Shown in pieces: positions 1 to 6,499 of a DNA stretch of 64,000 bases. The first letter of the stretch is position 1. Each line of letters starts with the position of its first letter. The position numbers and the translations under genes are program-made. The stretch is taken from assembly GCF_048541585.1 (NCBI RefSeq), contig NZ_CP183303.1, positions 2,728,001-2,792,000 on the forward strand, given 5' to 3'. The DNA comes from Legionella_C sp048541585. GTDB lineage: Bacteria; Pseudomonadota; Gammaproteobacteria; Legionellales; Legionellaceae. A model generated the notes under the pieces. The model made no database searches. It was not told the origin of the DNA and saw only the letters and a list, made by a program, of their open reading frames with translations.

Positions 1-371
1 GACTTTTTTCGAGTAATTAATTTTTTTAAGACATCATTTCTATCAATAAGTTGGCTTTCTGTTAAAGAGTGAACTAAAAAAATAGCTTCACCTTTTTTAA
101 CACGGTCTCCTTGATTTTTATAGCTATGAATAATTACTCCATTTTTACTTGGGTATAAACTAATAACACCTTGTGATTCGTTTAGGTAACCCATAACAAC
201 AAATTTTTGTGAGAATTCAGCAGTCGTAATGAATAAAATTATTATGATTAAAATAAATAAACAACTGTAAGTAATAAATCTAAAGGACAATGGCGTATTA
301 ATTGATATACTGCCCAAATGACTTAGTCTTTTTTGCTTGAATACTTCTGATCTAAATAATTCTTTTTTCAT
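1..371 (-). CDS. HlyD/CvaA-type membrane fusion protein, 3' end outside window
   Basis: The reading frame starts at an ATG at 371 and is open to the window edge, giving about 123 residues. The N-terminus is a basic cytoplasmic stretch followed by one membrane segment (about residues 32-52). A biotinyl/lipoyl-type beta domain follows, in which GVIIHSYKNQGDRVKKGEAI is the usual HlyD 'G..V...GD.VKKGE' hairpin. This is how periplasmic adaptor subunits of type I peptide exporters (CvaA, HlyD) begin. It lies 60 bp downstream of an ATP-grasp ligase on the same strand, so it probably exports the modified double-glycine-leader peptides. The partner ABC transporter with a C39 peptidase domain would be expected to the left, outside the window. 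Confidence 0.8.
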   Translation of the reverse strand, partial: MKKELFRSEVFKQKRLSHLGSISINTPLSFRFITYSCLFILIIIILFITTAEFSQKFVVMGYLNESQGVISLYPSKNGVIIHSYKNQGDRVKKGEAIFLVHSLTESQLIDRNDVLKKLITRKK

Positions 372-431
372 ATAAATTAAAAATAACTCTGTAAATTAAC
401 TGTTATAATTACAGAGTTTTTCAAAGTAAGA

Positions 432-1541
432 TTAGGCAACATCAGCTGCTTTTAAATTGTTAAGCATAATATGATTTTTTATGTTTTCTTGTATGATTAT
501 ACTTGCCCTTTTTTCATAATCTGCTAAAGAAATAATATCTCGTTCGTTGTATCTAAAATTACTATTTTTGTTTAGAATAAATTTCACGAATCTATCTAAT
601 AGATTTATGCTTGGGCATCTATCTTCAATCCAAAGAAATTGACCTTGTTGATTGACTTCTAGAAAATAATATTCTTCATCTGGCGTCACAATAAAATCAA
701 AACAACCAAAAACAATACCTAAAGCGTCCATATAGTTACGAATCTTTTTTTCTAGTAAATAAGGTAGACAATAAGGTTCAACTTTCAGTTCATTAGGAGG
801 AATGTAACGCCAATCAGTTAACCCTTTAGGATGTTCTTGAGAATAAATTTTTGCTGCTATAATATGTGTCCCAAAACAGGTAATGCGCAGCTCATACTTT
901 TTTTTAATATATTGTTGAAAAATACCTGGTGTTAATTGCAATACTTTATCGGGAGGCAATTGTTCAACGCCAACCGTTTTTGTATAAAATAACTTTAATT
1001 TATCTTCTTCATACCAATAATGCGCTGAGAAAGGCTTATAAATGACTTTTTTATTTTTATAAGAACTAATAAATTCTTTAATTTTGGTTGGTGAATTAGA
1101 TACTAAACTTGGCGGAATTTTAAAGCCACACTGTAATGCGAGTTTTAACTGTAGTAACTTAGAATTAGCCTGGCTGATTGCTTCATAAGGATTAATCCAA
1201 AAAGCATCTTTAGCCAGTATCAAAGGCACACTATTATGAAAAAGGGTATTTTCTTTTTTAACAAAATCATAATCGGCTTTAACAAGCTTATCCTTAACAA
1301 AGGGTTGCCTGGCTCTCCGCCACCATATTATATCAATATCGTTGCTATTGGTAATGGGACGCTCAGATTCATTCTCTAAAAACCACCATTGTTTTTTAAT
1401 AGAAAGATAAATACTATTAGTTTGCTTTGTAGGTAGGTCAGCAGTAAACCATAGTAAACATTGATGAGATTTGCTCTCTAAAGCTAATTTTACTATAGCA
1501 GCGTGTGCGTCATCTGGTTCAGTTGAGATTAAAATATTCAC
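432..1541 (-). CDS. MvdD-like ATP-grasp graspetide ligase (second copy)
   Basis: A 369-residue ATP-grasp peptide ligase. The family forms side-chain ester or amide rings between Thr/Ser/Lys and Asp/Glu of a precursor peptide. Visible marks are the N-terminal STEPDDAHAA segment, the ATP-binding lysine region KKVIYKP near residue 165, and the C-terminal metal-binding motif FLEVNQQGQFLWIE near 293-306, which is diagnostic of MvdC/MvdD-type maturases. The start is GTG at 1541, preceded by AAGGAA at good spacing, and aligns with MKYLILTEPDD of the other ligase at 3175-4293. The two ligases are clear paralogues over their whole length. Precursor B (1842-2018) is the nearest upstream gene, so it is the likely substrate. 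Whether it makes esters or amides cannot be read from sequence alone. Confidence 0.9.
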   Translation of the reverse strand: MNILISTEPDDAHAAIVKLALESKSHQCLLWFTADLPTKQTNSIYLSIKKQWWFLENESERPITNSNDIDIIWWRRARQPFVKDKLVKADYDFVKKENTLFHNSVPLILAKDAFWINPYEAISQANSKLLQLKLALQCGFKIPPSLVSNSPTKIKEFISSYKNKKVIYKPFSAHYWYEEDKLKLFYTKTVGVEQLPPDKVLQLTPGIFQQYIKKKYELRITCFGTHIIAAKIYSQEHPKGLTDWRYIPPNELKVEPYCLPYLLEKKIRNYMDALGIVFGCFDFIVTPDEEYYFLEVNQQGQFLWIEDRCPSINLLDRFVKFILNKNSNFRYNERDIISLADYEKRASIIIQENIKNHIMLNNLKAADVA

Positions 1542-1582
1542 TACATTTCCTTAACTTATTTATGGCCAGCTTTGGGTTTTAA

Positions 1583-1729
1583 TAGACCTCTTCGGAAATT
1601 GCCCTTACCGGCTAATCTCAAACGAAAAAAGCGTTTCAATTAATGCTCATTTACTCTGTGTAACCTGCGCTTTTCAGCGCCTTTTTCGCTTGCTTTTGTT
1701 TCGGGACTAACAGTTTCTGAAGAAGTCTA
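1583..1729. repeat. 147-bp inverted-repeat element (copy 1, MITE-like)
   Basis: The element begins TAGACCTCTTCGG and ends CTGAAGAAGTCTA, an imperfect terminal inverted repeat. It carries an internal core (gctcatttact, then gcgctttt and agcgcctttttcgcttg) shared with the copy at 4401-4546 in the same orientation. It fills most of the gap between the second ligase gene and precursor B. The rest of the 300-bp gap is AT-rich without visible genes. Confidence 0.8.
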
Positions 1730-1841
1730 CTGAGTAAACTATAGAAAAATCCACCTAATAGAGATAAGTAAATACCTTATGTAAGGTAATGTGGTTAATA
1801 CTATATAAAAATACTCTAAAAACCCAAAAGTCAGTTATGCT

Positions 1842-2018
1842 TTAATCAAAATCCATATCTGTCTCAACATCATAAGATCCATGTTTATTAGTAAAATAAT
1901 GTGTAAGTTGCTGTGTATATTTTGTAGCACCACCGGTTACATTTTGTAACTCTTCATGGCTAATTTCAGTTGCCAAATTAAATGCTAAAACACGATTGAA
2001 CATTGCACTTTTTTCCAT
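1842..2018 (-). CDS. Graspetide precursor peptide B (58 residues)
   Basis: A 58-codon gene starting at ATG 2018 and ending with TAA at 1842-1844. The leader ends EELQNVTGG (residues 22-30), a double-glycine processing site of the kind cut by C39 peptidase exporters. The 28-residue core is rich in possible ring donors (Thr, Ser, Lys) and ends in an acidic run, YDVETDMDFD, that can supply Asp/Glu acceptors. The leader aligns with that of precursor A (4599-4775): both share a LA(Y/F)xLAxEIxxE(D/E)LxxVTGG pattern, and both peptides are exactly 58 residues. It lies between the HEAT gene and the second ligase on the same strand. The core chemistry is inferred from the ligases. Confidence 0.88.
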   Translation of the reverse strand: MEKSAMFNRVLAFNLATEISHEELQNVTGGATKYTQQLTHYFTNKHGSYDVETDMDFD

Positions 2019-2131
2019 TTTTATTTCCTATAAATAACTTATTTAATGTTATCCTTTTCATTAAATAAGCGGGGTTGGACTTCTATATTCATCCTGAATT
2101 AGAAAAAATTATTAGTTATCAATACTATATT

Positions 2132-3181
2132 TTATACGTTTTGTGTTTTTAACCAGGCTTGCCAAGAATCAATATCTTTATCACTATAATTTTTGCCACT
2201 AATTCGCTTTAAAGTTAAATAAGCCATATCATGATTATTAGGTTGCTTTAAACGTAAAAGATTAATTAATTTTTCCCCACCGCTTTTTAAGATAATTTTT
2301 TTATTTTTATCTGATTTAACGGCTTCTGATAAAATTACTAATGCTTTATTTCGATCAGTAGTATAGGGAGAATCTATTAATGAAAGTACGGGGTTAAGCT
2401 CAATGTCAGAGATATTTGCTTTTAACATAGTTGATCCAATTACACGCATGACATTATTACGTACTACCTCACTTCTATCATTAATGCTGGCTGATAACGT
2501 TGATATTATTTCTCTAGGATCTTTAAAATGGCCAACTAAGAAAGCAGCTGAGGCACGTCTTTCTGGACTTGGATCTTCTTTTAATGTTTTTTTGATTAAA
2601 TCTTTTTGCAGCATAGCACCCTTATTAAATACCGCTAAATAGGGTTTTAAATTAGGATGGTTAAAATTTGTGACACAATGATAAACTGGACAGACTGAAT
2701 TATTTGGATCTACTTTATGTTCATACATTAAACGCATTTCTAATTCATCAAATTTAATACGTTTAGCAATTAAGTCCTTTTTAGTAGTTTTATTGGTCTG
2801 GATGTTAATCTTAGGCGATACATAATGTAGCCTTTGTTTTTCATCATTACGTACTACCTCAACTGTTAAATAATAATTTTTTGTAGTTGGGTAGTAGATA
2901 GTTTGAAAATCAACAAACGAATAGTGTTCATTTTTTTTAATTTTCTCTACTAATGATTTTTTCTTTGCAGTGACCTTTATAAATTCTTTTTCTTGTTTTT
3001 GCTCATTAGCCATCGATACGACTTTATCAACATCCTCGACTAATTGTTTTATTTCATAAGAGTATTTTTTCAATATACGCTCAGCATTTTGTGCACTATC
3101 ACCATATAGATCTATATAAGTTTCAGCACTTATCTGCCCTGAAAAAAGTAAAATTGAAGTAAATACAGCTTTTTTTAACAT
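2132..3181 (-). CDS. Exported HEAT-repeat protein in graspetide locus
   Basis: 349 residues. The first 19 residues form a Sec-type signal peptide (MLKKAVFTSILLFSGQISA, cleavage before ETYID), so the protein should be periplasmic. From about residue 190 it contains PBS-lyase/HEAT-like helical repeats (PSPERRASAAFLVGHFKDP, then DRSEVVRNNVMRVIG, later RNKALVILSEAV), a protein-binding scaffold. The middle has two cysteines (NSVCPVYHC). Its ATG overlaps the last 7 bases of the upstream ligase gene, so the two are translationally coupled. Such a protein is not part of the classical microviridin gene set. A role as a periplasmic receptor, maturation or immunity factor is only a guess. Confidence 0.8.
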   Translation of the reverse strand: MLKKAVFTSILLFSGQISAETYIDLYGDSAQNAERILKKYSYEIKQLVEDVDKVVSMANEQKQEKEFIKVTAKKKSLVEKIKKNEHYSFVDFQTIYYPTTKNYYLTVEVVRNDEKQRLHYVSPKINIQTNKTTKKDLIAKRIKFDELEMRLMYEHKVDPNNSVCPVYHCVTNFNHPNLKPYLAVFNKGAMLQKDLIKKTLKEDPSPERRASAAFLVGHFKDPREIISTLSASINDRSEVVRNNVMRVIGSTMLKANISDIELNPVLSLIDSPYTTDRNKALVILSEAVKSDKNKKIILKSGGEKLINLLRLKQPNNHDMAYLTLKRISGKNYSDKDIDSWQAWLKTQNV

Positions 3182-4293
3182 ACCTGTTCCTTATTAATAA
3201 TTTTAACTTTATTTAAATCCACATGATTTGCTAGATTTTTATTAATTAAACCTTGCATTTCTTCACGATATTTATCAATCGAATGCCTAACGCGCTTTTC
3301 ATTCCATTGAAAATTTATAGTTCGCTCTATAAGAAAATTAACAAAAATATCAAGCATTTTGAAATTTGCATTATATTCTTCTATCCATAAAAACTGGCCC
3401 TGTTCATTTACTTCAAGAAAAATATACTCATCATCAGGTGTAACAATAAAATCGAAAGTGCCGAACACAATCTTCATTTCCTGCATAAATTGTCGTAAAT
3501 TCTTCTCAATAATAGCTGGTAAACGATAGGGCTCTACATCCATTTCATTAGGCGTAATAGCACGCCAATCTACTTTACCTTCAGGATGCTTTTGTGAGTC
3601 TAATTTTGCGGCAACAATATAATTGCCGAAACAAGTTATACGTAGCTCATATTTTTTCTTAATTTCTTTTTGAAAAATTCCTGGGGTAAACTGTAAGGCA
3701 TTATCTGAAGGAAGATTTGTTTGGTTTATTTTAGCTGTATAAGCTATCTTAAGCTGATTTTCTTCAAACCAAAAATTAGAACATAAGGGTTTATAGATAA
3801 CCCCCTCTTCTTCATATTTTGCTATGAAATTACGTATTGTTTTCGGATCGTTAGAAAATAAACTTTTAGGGATAGTAAATCCACTTTTAGTTGCTAATTT
3901 TAATTGTAATAATTTCCAATTTGCTCGCACCGAGGATTCCTTAGGATTCACCCACCAAGCATTAGGTGCAATATGTTGCGTTAAGCACTCATGAAACAAG
4001 GTATTTTCTCTTCTAATGAAAGATAAATCATCTGGATGAATACTATGCTCTGGTAAAAAAGGTTTTCGTACTCTGCGCGACCAAACCACATCATAGGTAT
4101 GATCACTATAAGTTTGTTGGTTATAAGAGTTTCTCCATTGGCAAAGGTTTTTATCAATTAAAATAGAGTTTTTTTGTTTAGTTGGTTGATCAGCGGTAAA
4201 TAATAATCTTACTTGATGGCCTACTTCTTCTAAGGCTATTTTAACCAAGGCCGCATGCATATCGTCAGGTTCAGTTAATATCAAATACTTCAT
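3175..4293 (-). CDS. MvdD-like ATP-grasp graspetide ligase (first copy)
   Basis: An ATP-grasp ligase of about 372 residues from the chosen ATG at 4293 (MKYLILTEPDDMHAAL), which matches the N-terminus of the paralogue at 432-1541. In-frame starts at 4326 (ATG) and 4344 (TTG) would add 11 or 17 residues with no counterpart in the paralogue. Motifs are GVIYKPLCSNFWFEE in the ATP-binding subdomain, ELRITCFGNYIVAAK in the middle and FLEVNEQGQFLWIEE at the metal site. Predicted role: install omega-ester/amide crosslinks in a precursor. The nearest upstream gene is precursor A (4599-4775), separated from it by an inverted-repeat element. The 3' end overlaps the HEAT gene by 7 bases. Confidence 0.9.
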   Translation of the reverse strand: MKYLILTEPDDMHAALVKIALEEVGHQVRLLFTADQPTKQKNSILIDKNLCQWRNSYNQQTYSDHTYDVVWSRRVRKPFLPEHSIHPDDLSFIRRENTLFHECLTQHIAPNAWWVNPKESSVRANWKLLQLKLATKSGFTIPKSLFSNDPKTIRNFIAKYEEEGVIYKPLCSNFWFEENQLKIAYTAKINQTNLPSDNALQFTPGIFQKEIKKKYELRITCFGNYIVAAKLDSQKHPEGKVDWRAITPNEMDVEPYRLPAIIEKNLRQFMQEMKIVFGTFDFIVTPDDEYIFLEVNEQGQFLWIEEYNANFKMLDIFVNFLIERTINFQWNEKRVRHSIDKYREEMQGLINKNLANHVDLNKVKIINKEQVC

Positions 4294-4400
4294 TGTAAAA
4301 AATCCACTTCTTTTTATTAACTTCATAAACTTACTTCTGCCCAATTGAAATCTAAAGTTTAAAAACTGGTAAGCAATTAAACTTGTTAATAAGCTTTCAT

Positions 4401-4546
4401 TAGACTTCTTCGAAAACTGCTATTGCTAGCCAATCTCAAATGAAAAAAGCGCTTCAAAATGCTCATTTACTCCATGTAAGCTGCGCTTTTTCAGCGCCTT
4501 TTTCGCTTGATCTCGTCTCGACACTAACAGTTTTCGAAGAAGTCTA
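4401..4546. repeat. 146-bp inverted-repeat element (copy 2, MITE-like)
   Basis: The two ends are a perfect 19-bp inverted repeat: TAGACTTCTTCGAAAACTG at 4401-4419 and its complement at 4528-4546. The interior closely matches copy 1 (1583-1729). It sits between precursor A and the first ligase gene. It would form a strong hairpin in any transcript crossing it, which could lower ligase expression relative to precursor. Confidence 0.85.
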
Positions 4547-4598
4547 ATGTTAGAGCAGAAGTATTAAGTCTATCTAAAAATTAAAGTTATATTTTACG

Positions 4599-4775
4599 CT
4601 AAAAATCTATACTAATATCGACTACTGTATCCCATTGGCCTGTACTACCTGAAGGTTGGAGGGTCGCTTTTGTGGTCATTTGATAGCCATTGCCGCCAGT
4701 TACCTTTTCTAAATCTTCATAATTTATTTCTTTAGCTAATTGATAAGCTAAAGCACGCTCACTGCTATTTTTCAT
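4599..4775 (-). CDS. Graspetide precursor peptide A (58 residues)
   Basis: Start chosen at ATG 4775 because AGGAG lies six bases upstream; an in-frame extension to 4838 exists but has no such site. The leader ends DLEKVTGG (residues 21-28), a double-glycine site. The 30-residue core has Thr/Ser/Lys-rich TTKAT and SGST segments followed by three spaced aspartates in WDTVVDISIDF, fitting donor and acceptor positions for ATP-grasp crosslinking. It is the first gene of the minus-strand locus, divergent from the XRE regulator at 5012. The family assignment is supported by the paralogous leader of precursor B and by two MvdD-type ligases nearby. Confidence 0.88.
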   Translation of the reverse strand: MKNSSERALAYQLAKEINYEDLEKVTGGNGYQMTTKATLQPSGSTGQWDTVVDISIDF

Positions 4776-4958
4776 ATTTTCTCCTAATACGAGGTTGGTT
4801 GTTATGTGTTCCATCAAATTAAAGAAGAACATTTCCAACTATTTTCCAGCTCACAAATATTCTTCTTTAATTTCGTAGCTTTAACATGTTATTATAATTT
4901 ATTCATTTTATTATTTTTTTCTTTTATAATTGTTTACATGCCGGCATTAAAGCGTATT

Positions 4959-4997
4959 TTGACTGAATAGTCAATAATTTATGAATAAAATATTCAT
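4959..4997. promoter_or_regulatory. Two palindromes in the divergent promoter region
   Basis: TTGACT-GAAT-AGTCAA (4959-4974) and ATGAATA-AAA-TATTCAT (4981-4997) are perfect palindromes just upstream of the regulator gene. TTGACT could serve as a -35 and TGAATA (4983-4988) as a -10 at 17-bp spacing. The regulator's ribosome binding site TGGAG follows at 5002-5006. These are good candidates for autoregulatory operators and possibly for control of the divergent graspetide locus; binding is inferred. Confidence 0.5.
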
Positions 4998-5011
4998 TTT
5001 TTTGGAGATTT

Positions 5012-5656
5012 ATGAATAACCCATCTATTAATGAAAATTTGCGCAAGCTATTGCAAATACATAATCAACTGTCGTTAAGTGAGCTAGCAAGGCAAACTAA
5101 TATTCCGCAACCCACTTTACATCACTTGTTAAATGGGACAACTAAGCGTCCACGAAAACAGGTATTAGAGAGCTTAGCTAGTTACTTTAAGATTTCTGTA
5201 GCGCAACTCACAGGCCAAGTACCCTTATATGAATGTATTCCTGAGGAAATAAAACAGAGCTTTAAAATTTATACTATTCCTATTATAAGTTGGGATATGC
5301 TTAAAGAGTGGCCTCACAACTATCAAGAAGTAGGCCAATTAGGTGAGGTTGTACTAACTCAAAAAATAGGGGATCATTCATTTGCTTTAATTATGAACAA
5401 TGACGCCATTGAACCTTTATTCCCCGAAAATTCAATTTTAATATTTGATAATGACAAAGCACTAAAAGACCGAGAATATATTATGATTTACTCTTCTAAA
5501 TATAATAAGGTTATTTTAAATCGACTTTTTATTGAAAAAAATACTTATTTTATTAAACAAGAGCAACCTGACGGCGATGCAAAATTAATTAAATTAGACT
5601 TAGAAAATGATAAAGTATTGGGTTCTTTAATTGAAGCAAGATTACTACAGTTTTAA
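5012..5656 (+). CDS. XRE-family regulator with degenerate S24 (LexA-like) domain
   Basis: 214 residues. An N-terminal helix-turn-helix (about 18-45: LSLSELARQTNIPQPTLHHL) is followed by a LexA/CI-type C-terminal fold (ALIMNNDAIEPLFPENSILIFDN). In active S24 peptidases the motif reads GDSMEP with a catalytic Ser, and a Lys follows in a TVK-like strand. Here those positions read NDAIEP and VILNR, so both catalytic residues appear replaced and self-cleavage is unlikely. ATG at 5012 has TGGAG upstream. Transcribed away from the graspetide locus, it probably regulates that locus and itself, perhaps with the C-terminal domain serving dimerisation. Confidence 0.85.
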   Translation: MNNPSINENLRKLLQIHNQLSLSELARQTNIPQPTLHHLLNGTTKRPRKQVLESLASYFKISVAQLTGQVPLYECIPEEIKQSFKIYTIPIISWDMLKEWPHNYQEVGQLGEVVLTQKIGDHSFALIMNNDAIEPLFPENSILIFDNDKALKDREYIMIYSSKYNKVILNRLFIEKNTYFIKQEQPDGDAKLIKLDLENDKVLGSLIEARLLQF

Positions 5657-5710
5657 ACTGAGATAAATTTATTTACCTTTTGTTTTTGACTAGTTAATAA
5701 CTATATTAAA

Positions 5711-6277
5711 TTAACTTTGTAAGCAAAATTGTTTGATTAATAAATATTCTCGCTGATTTTTTTCTAATTTACTTTGCAGTAAATTAATACACTGAGCGAC
5801 TTGCTGTGGAAAAACAGGTTGCTGTATTTCTTGAAAAATATCAGTCGAAGGCAAATAGTTTTGCAAACGTCCAAGCGTAATATGACCGCGGAAAGCTCTT
5901 TTTTCAGTAGGATAATTGAGAGCATCAAGGATTTGGGCAAGTTGATAGGAGATAAAAGCAAGAGGCTCTTCTGGCCCAACTTTTACAGTGATAAGTCGTG
6001 GACATTTAGGCTTAGGAAATAATTCAATCTCATTTAATTCAAGTTTGAATGCTTTGATAGTTTTTAAATGTAGAGCCACCTGTTCACAAATTATAGGCAA
6101 ATCCGCGAGTTTAACAGCTTGTATAAAACGCAGTGTTATGTGCAAATGCTTAGCATTAACCCAACGCACTTTCCGTGGTGGGATCTGTTGTTTAAGTTGC
6201 TCTATTATTAATGCTATAGTCTGGCTTACTTCGGGCGATAAACTAATAGCAAAAAATGCTCTAATTGTATTTGCCAT
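5711..6277 (-). CDS. thpR: RNA 2',3'-cyclic phosphodiesterase (2H family, ThpR/LigT)
   Basis: 188 residues, the usual size for the family. Both 2H catalytic motifs are present: H46-I-T48-L and H132-I-T134-L (GHITLGR). The protein begins RAFFAISL as most ThpR proteins do. It hydrolyses 2',3'-cyclic phosphate ends of RNA and can ligate tRNA halves in vitro. It is convergent with the XRE regulator and shows no operon partner. The 220 bp upstream (6278-6499) hold nothing recognisable. Confidence 0.92.
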   Translation of the reverse strand: MANTIRAFFAISLSPEVSQTIALIIEQLKQQIPPRKVRWVNAKHLHITLRFIQAVKLADLPIICEQVALHLKTIKAFKLELNEIELFPKPKCPRLITVKVGPEEPLAFISYQLAQILDALNYPTEKRAFRGHITLGRLQNYLPSTDIFQEIQQPVFPQQVAQCINLLQSKLEKNQREYLLIKQFCLQS

Positions 6278-6499
6278 GATTAGCTCCTAACTGATAATAG
6301 ATTACCTCTCCTCTGCAGAGCTGCATTTGGCCTATTTCGAACCAAAACCACCTTTCAATATGTGCATGTAGGAGACTATATTCTGCTTTTTAAGTATTAG
6401 TCCCCGCCAAATTATATCCAAATAAAAAATTTCACCAAGATTTAAGATAACCACTTAATCTATTATATTTTCTGAAGACTTATAAAGTAGTTAGCTAAA

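Noticed and set aside
2403..2642. Plus-strand frame opposite the HEAT gene
   Set aside because: It lies wholly inside a gene with a signal peptide and recognisable repeats on the other strand, and has no ribosome binding site or protein features.
4776..4838. Longer N-terminus for precursor A
   Set aside because: The extension has no ribosome binding site and no counterpart in precursor B, whereas ATG 4775 has AGGAG at six bases and gives the same 58-residue length as B.
5012..5656. Prophage repressor
   Set aside because: The XRE-S24 architecture is phage-repressor-like, but no integrase, structural phage gene or attachment site is near, and the S24 catalytic residues appear lost.
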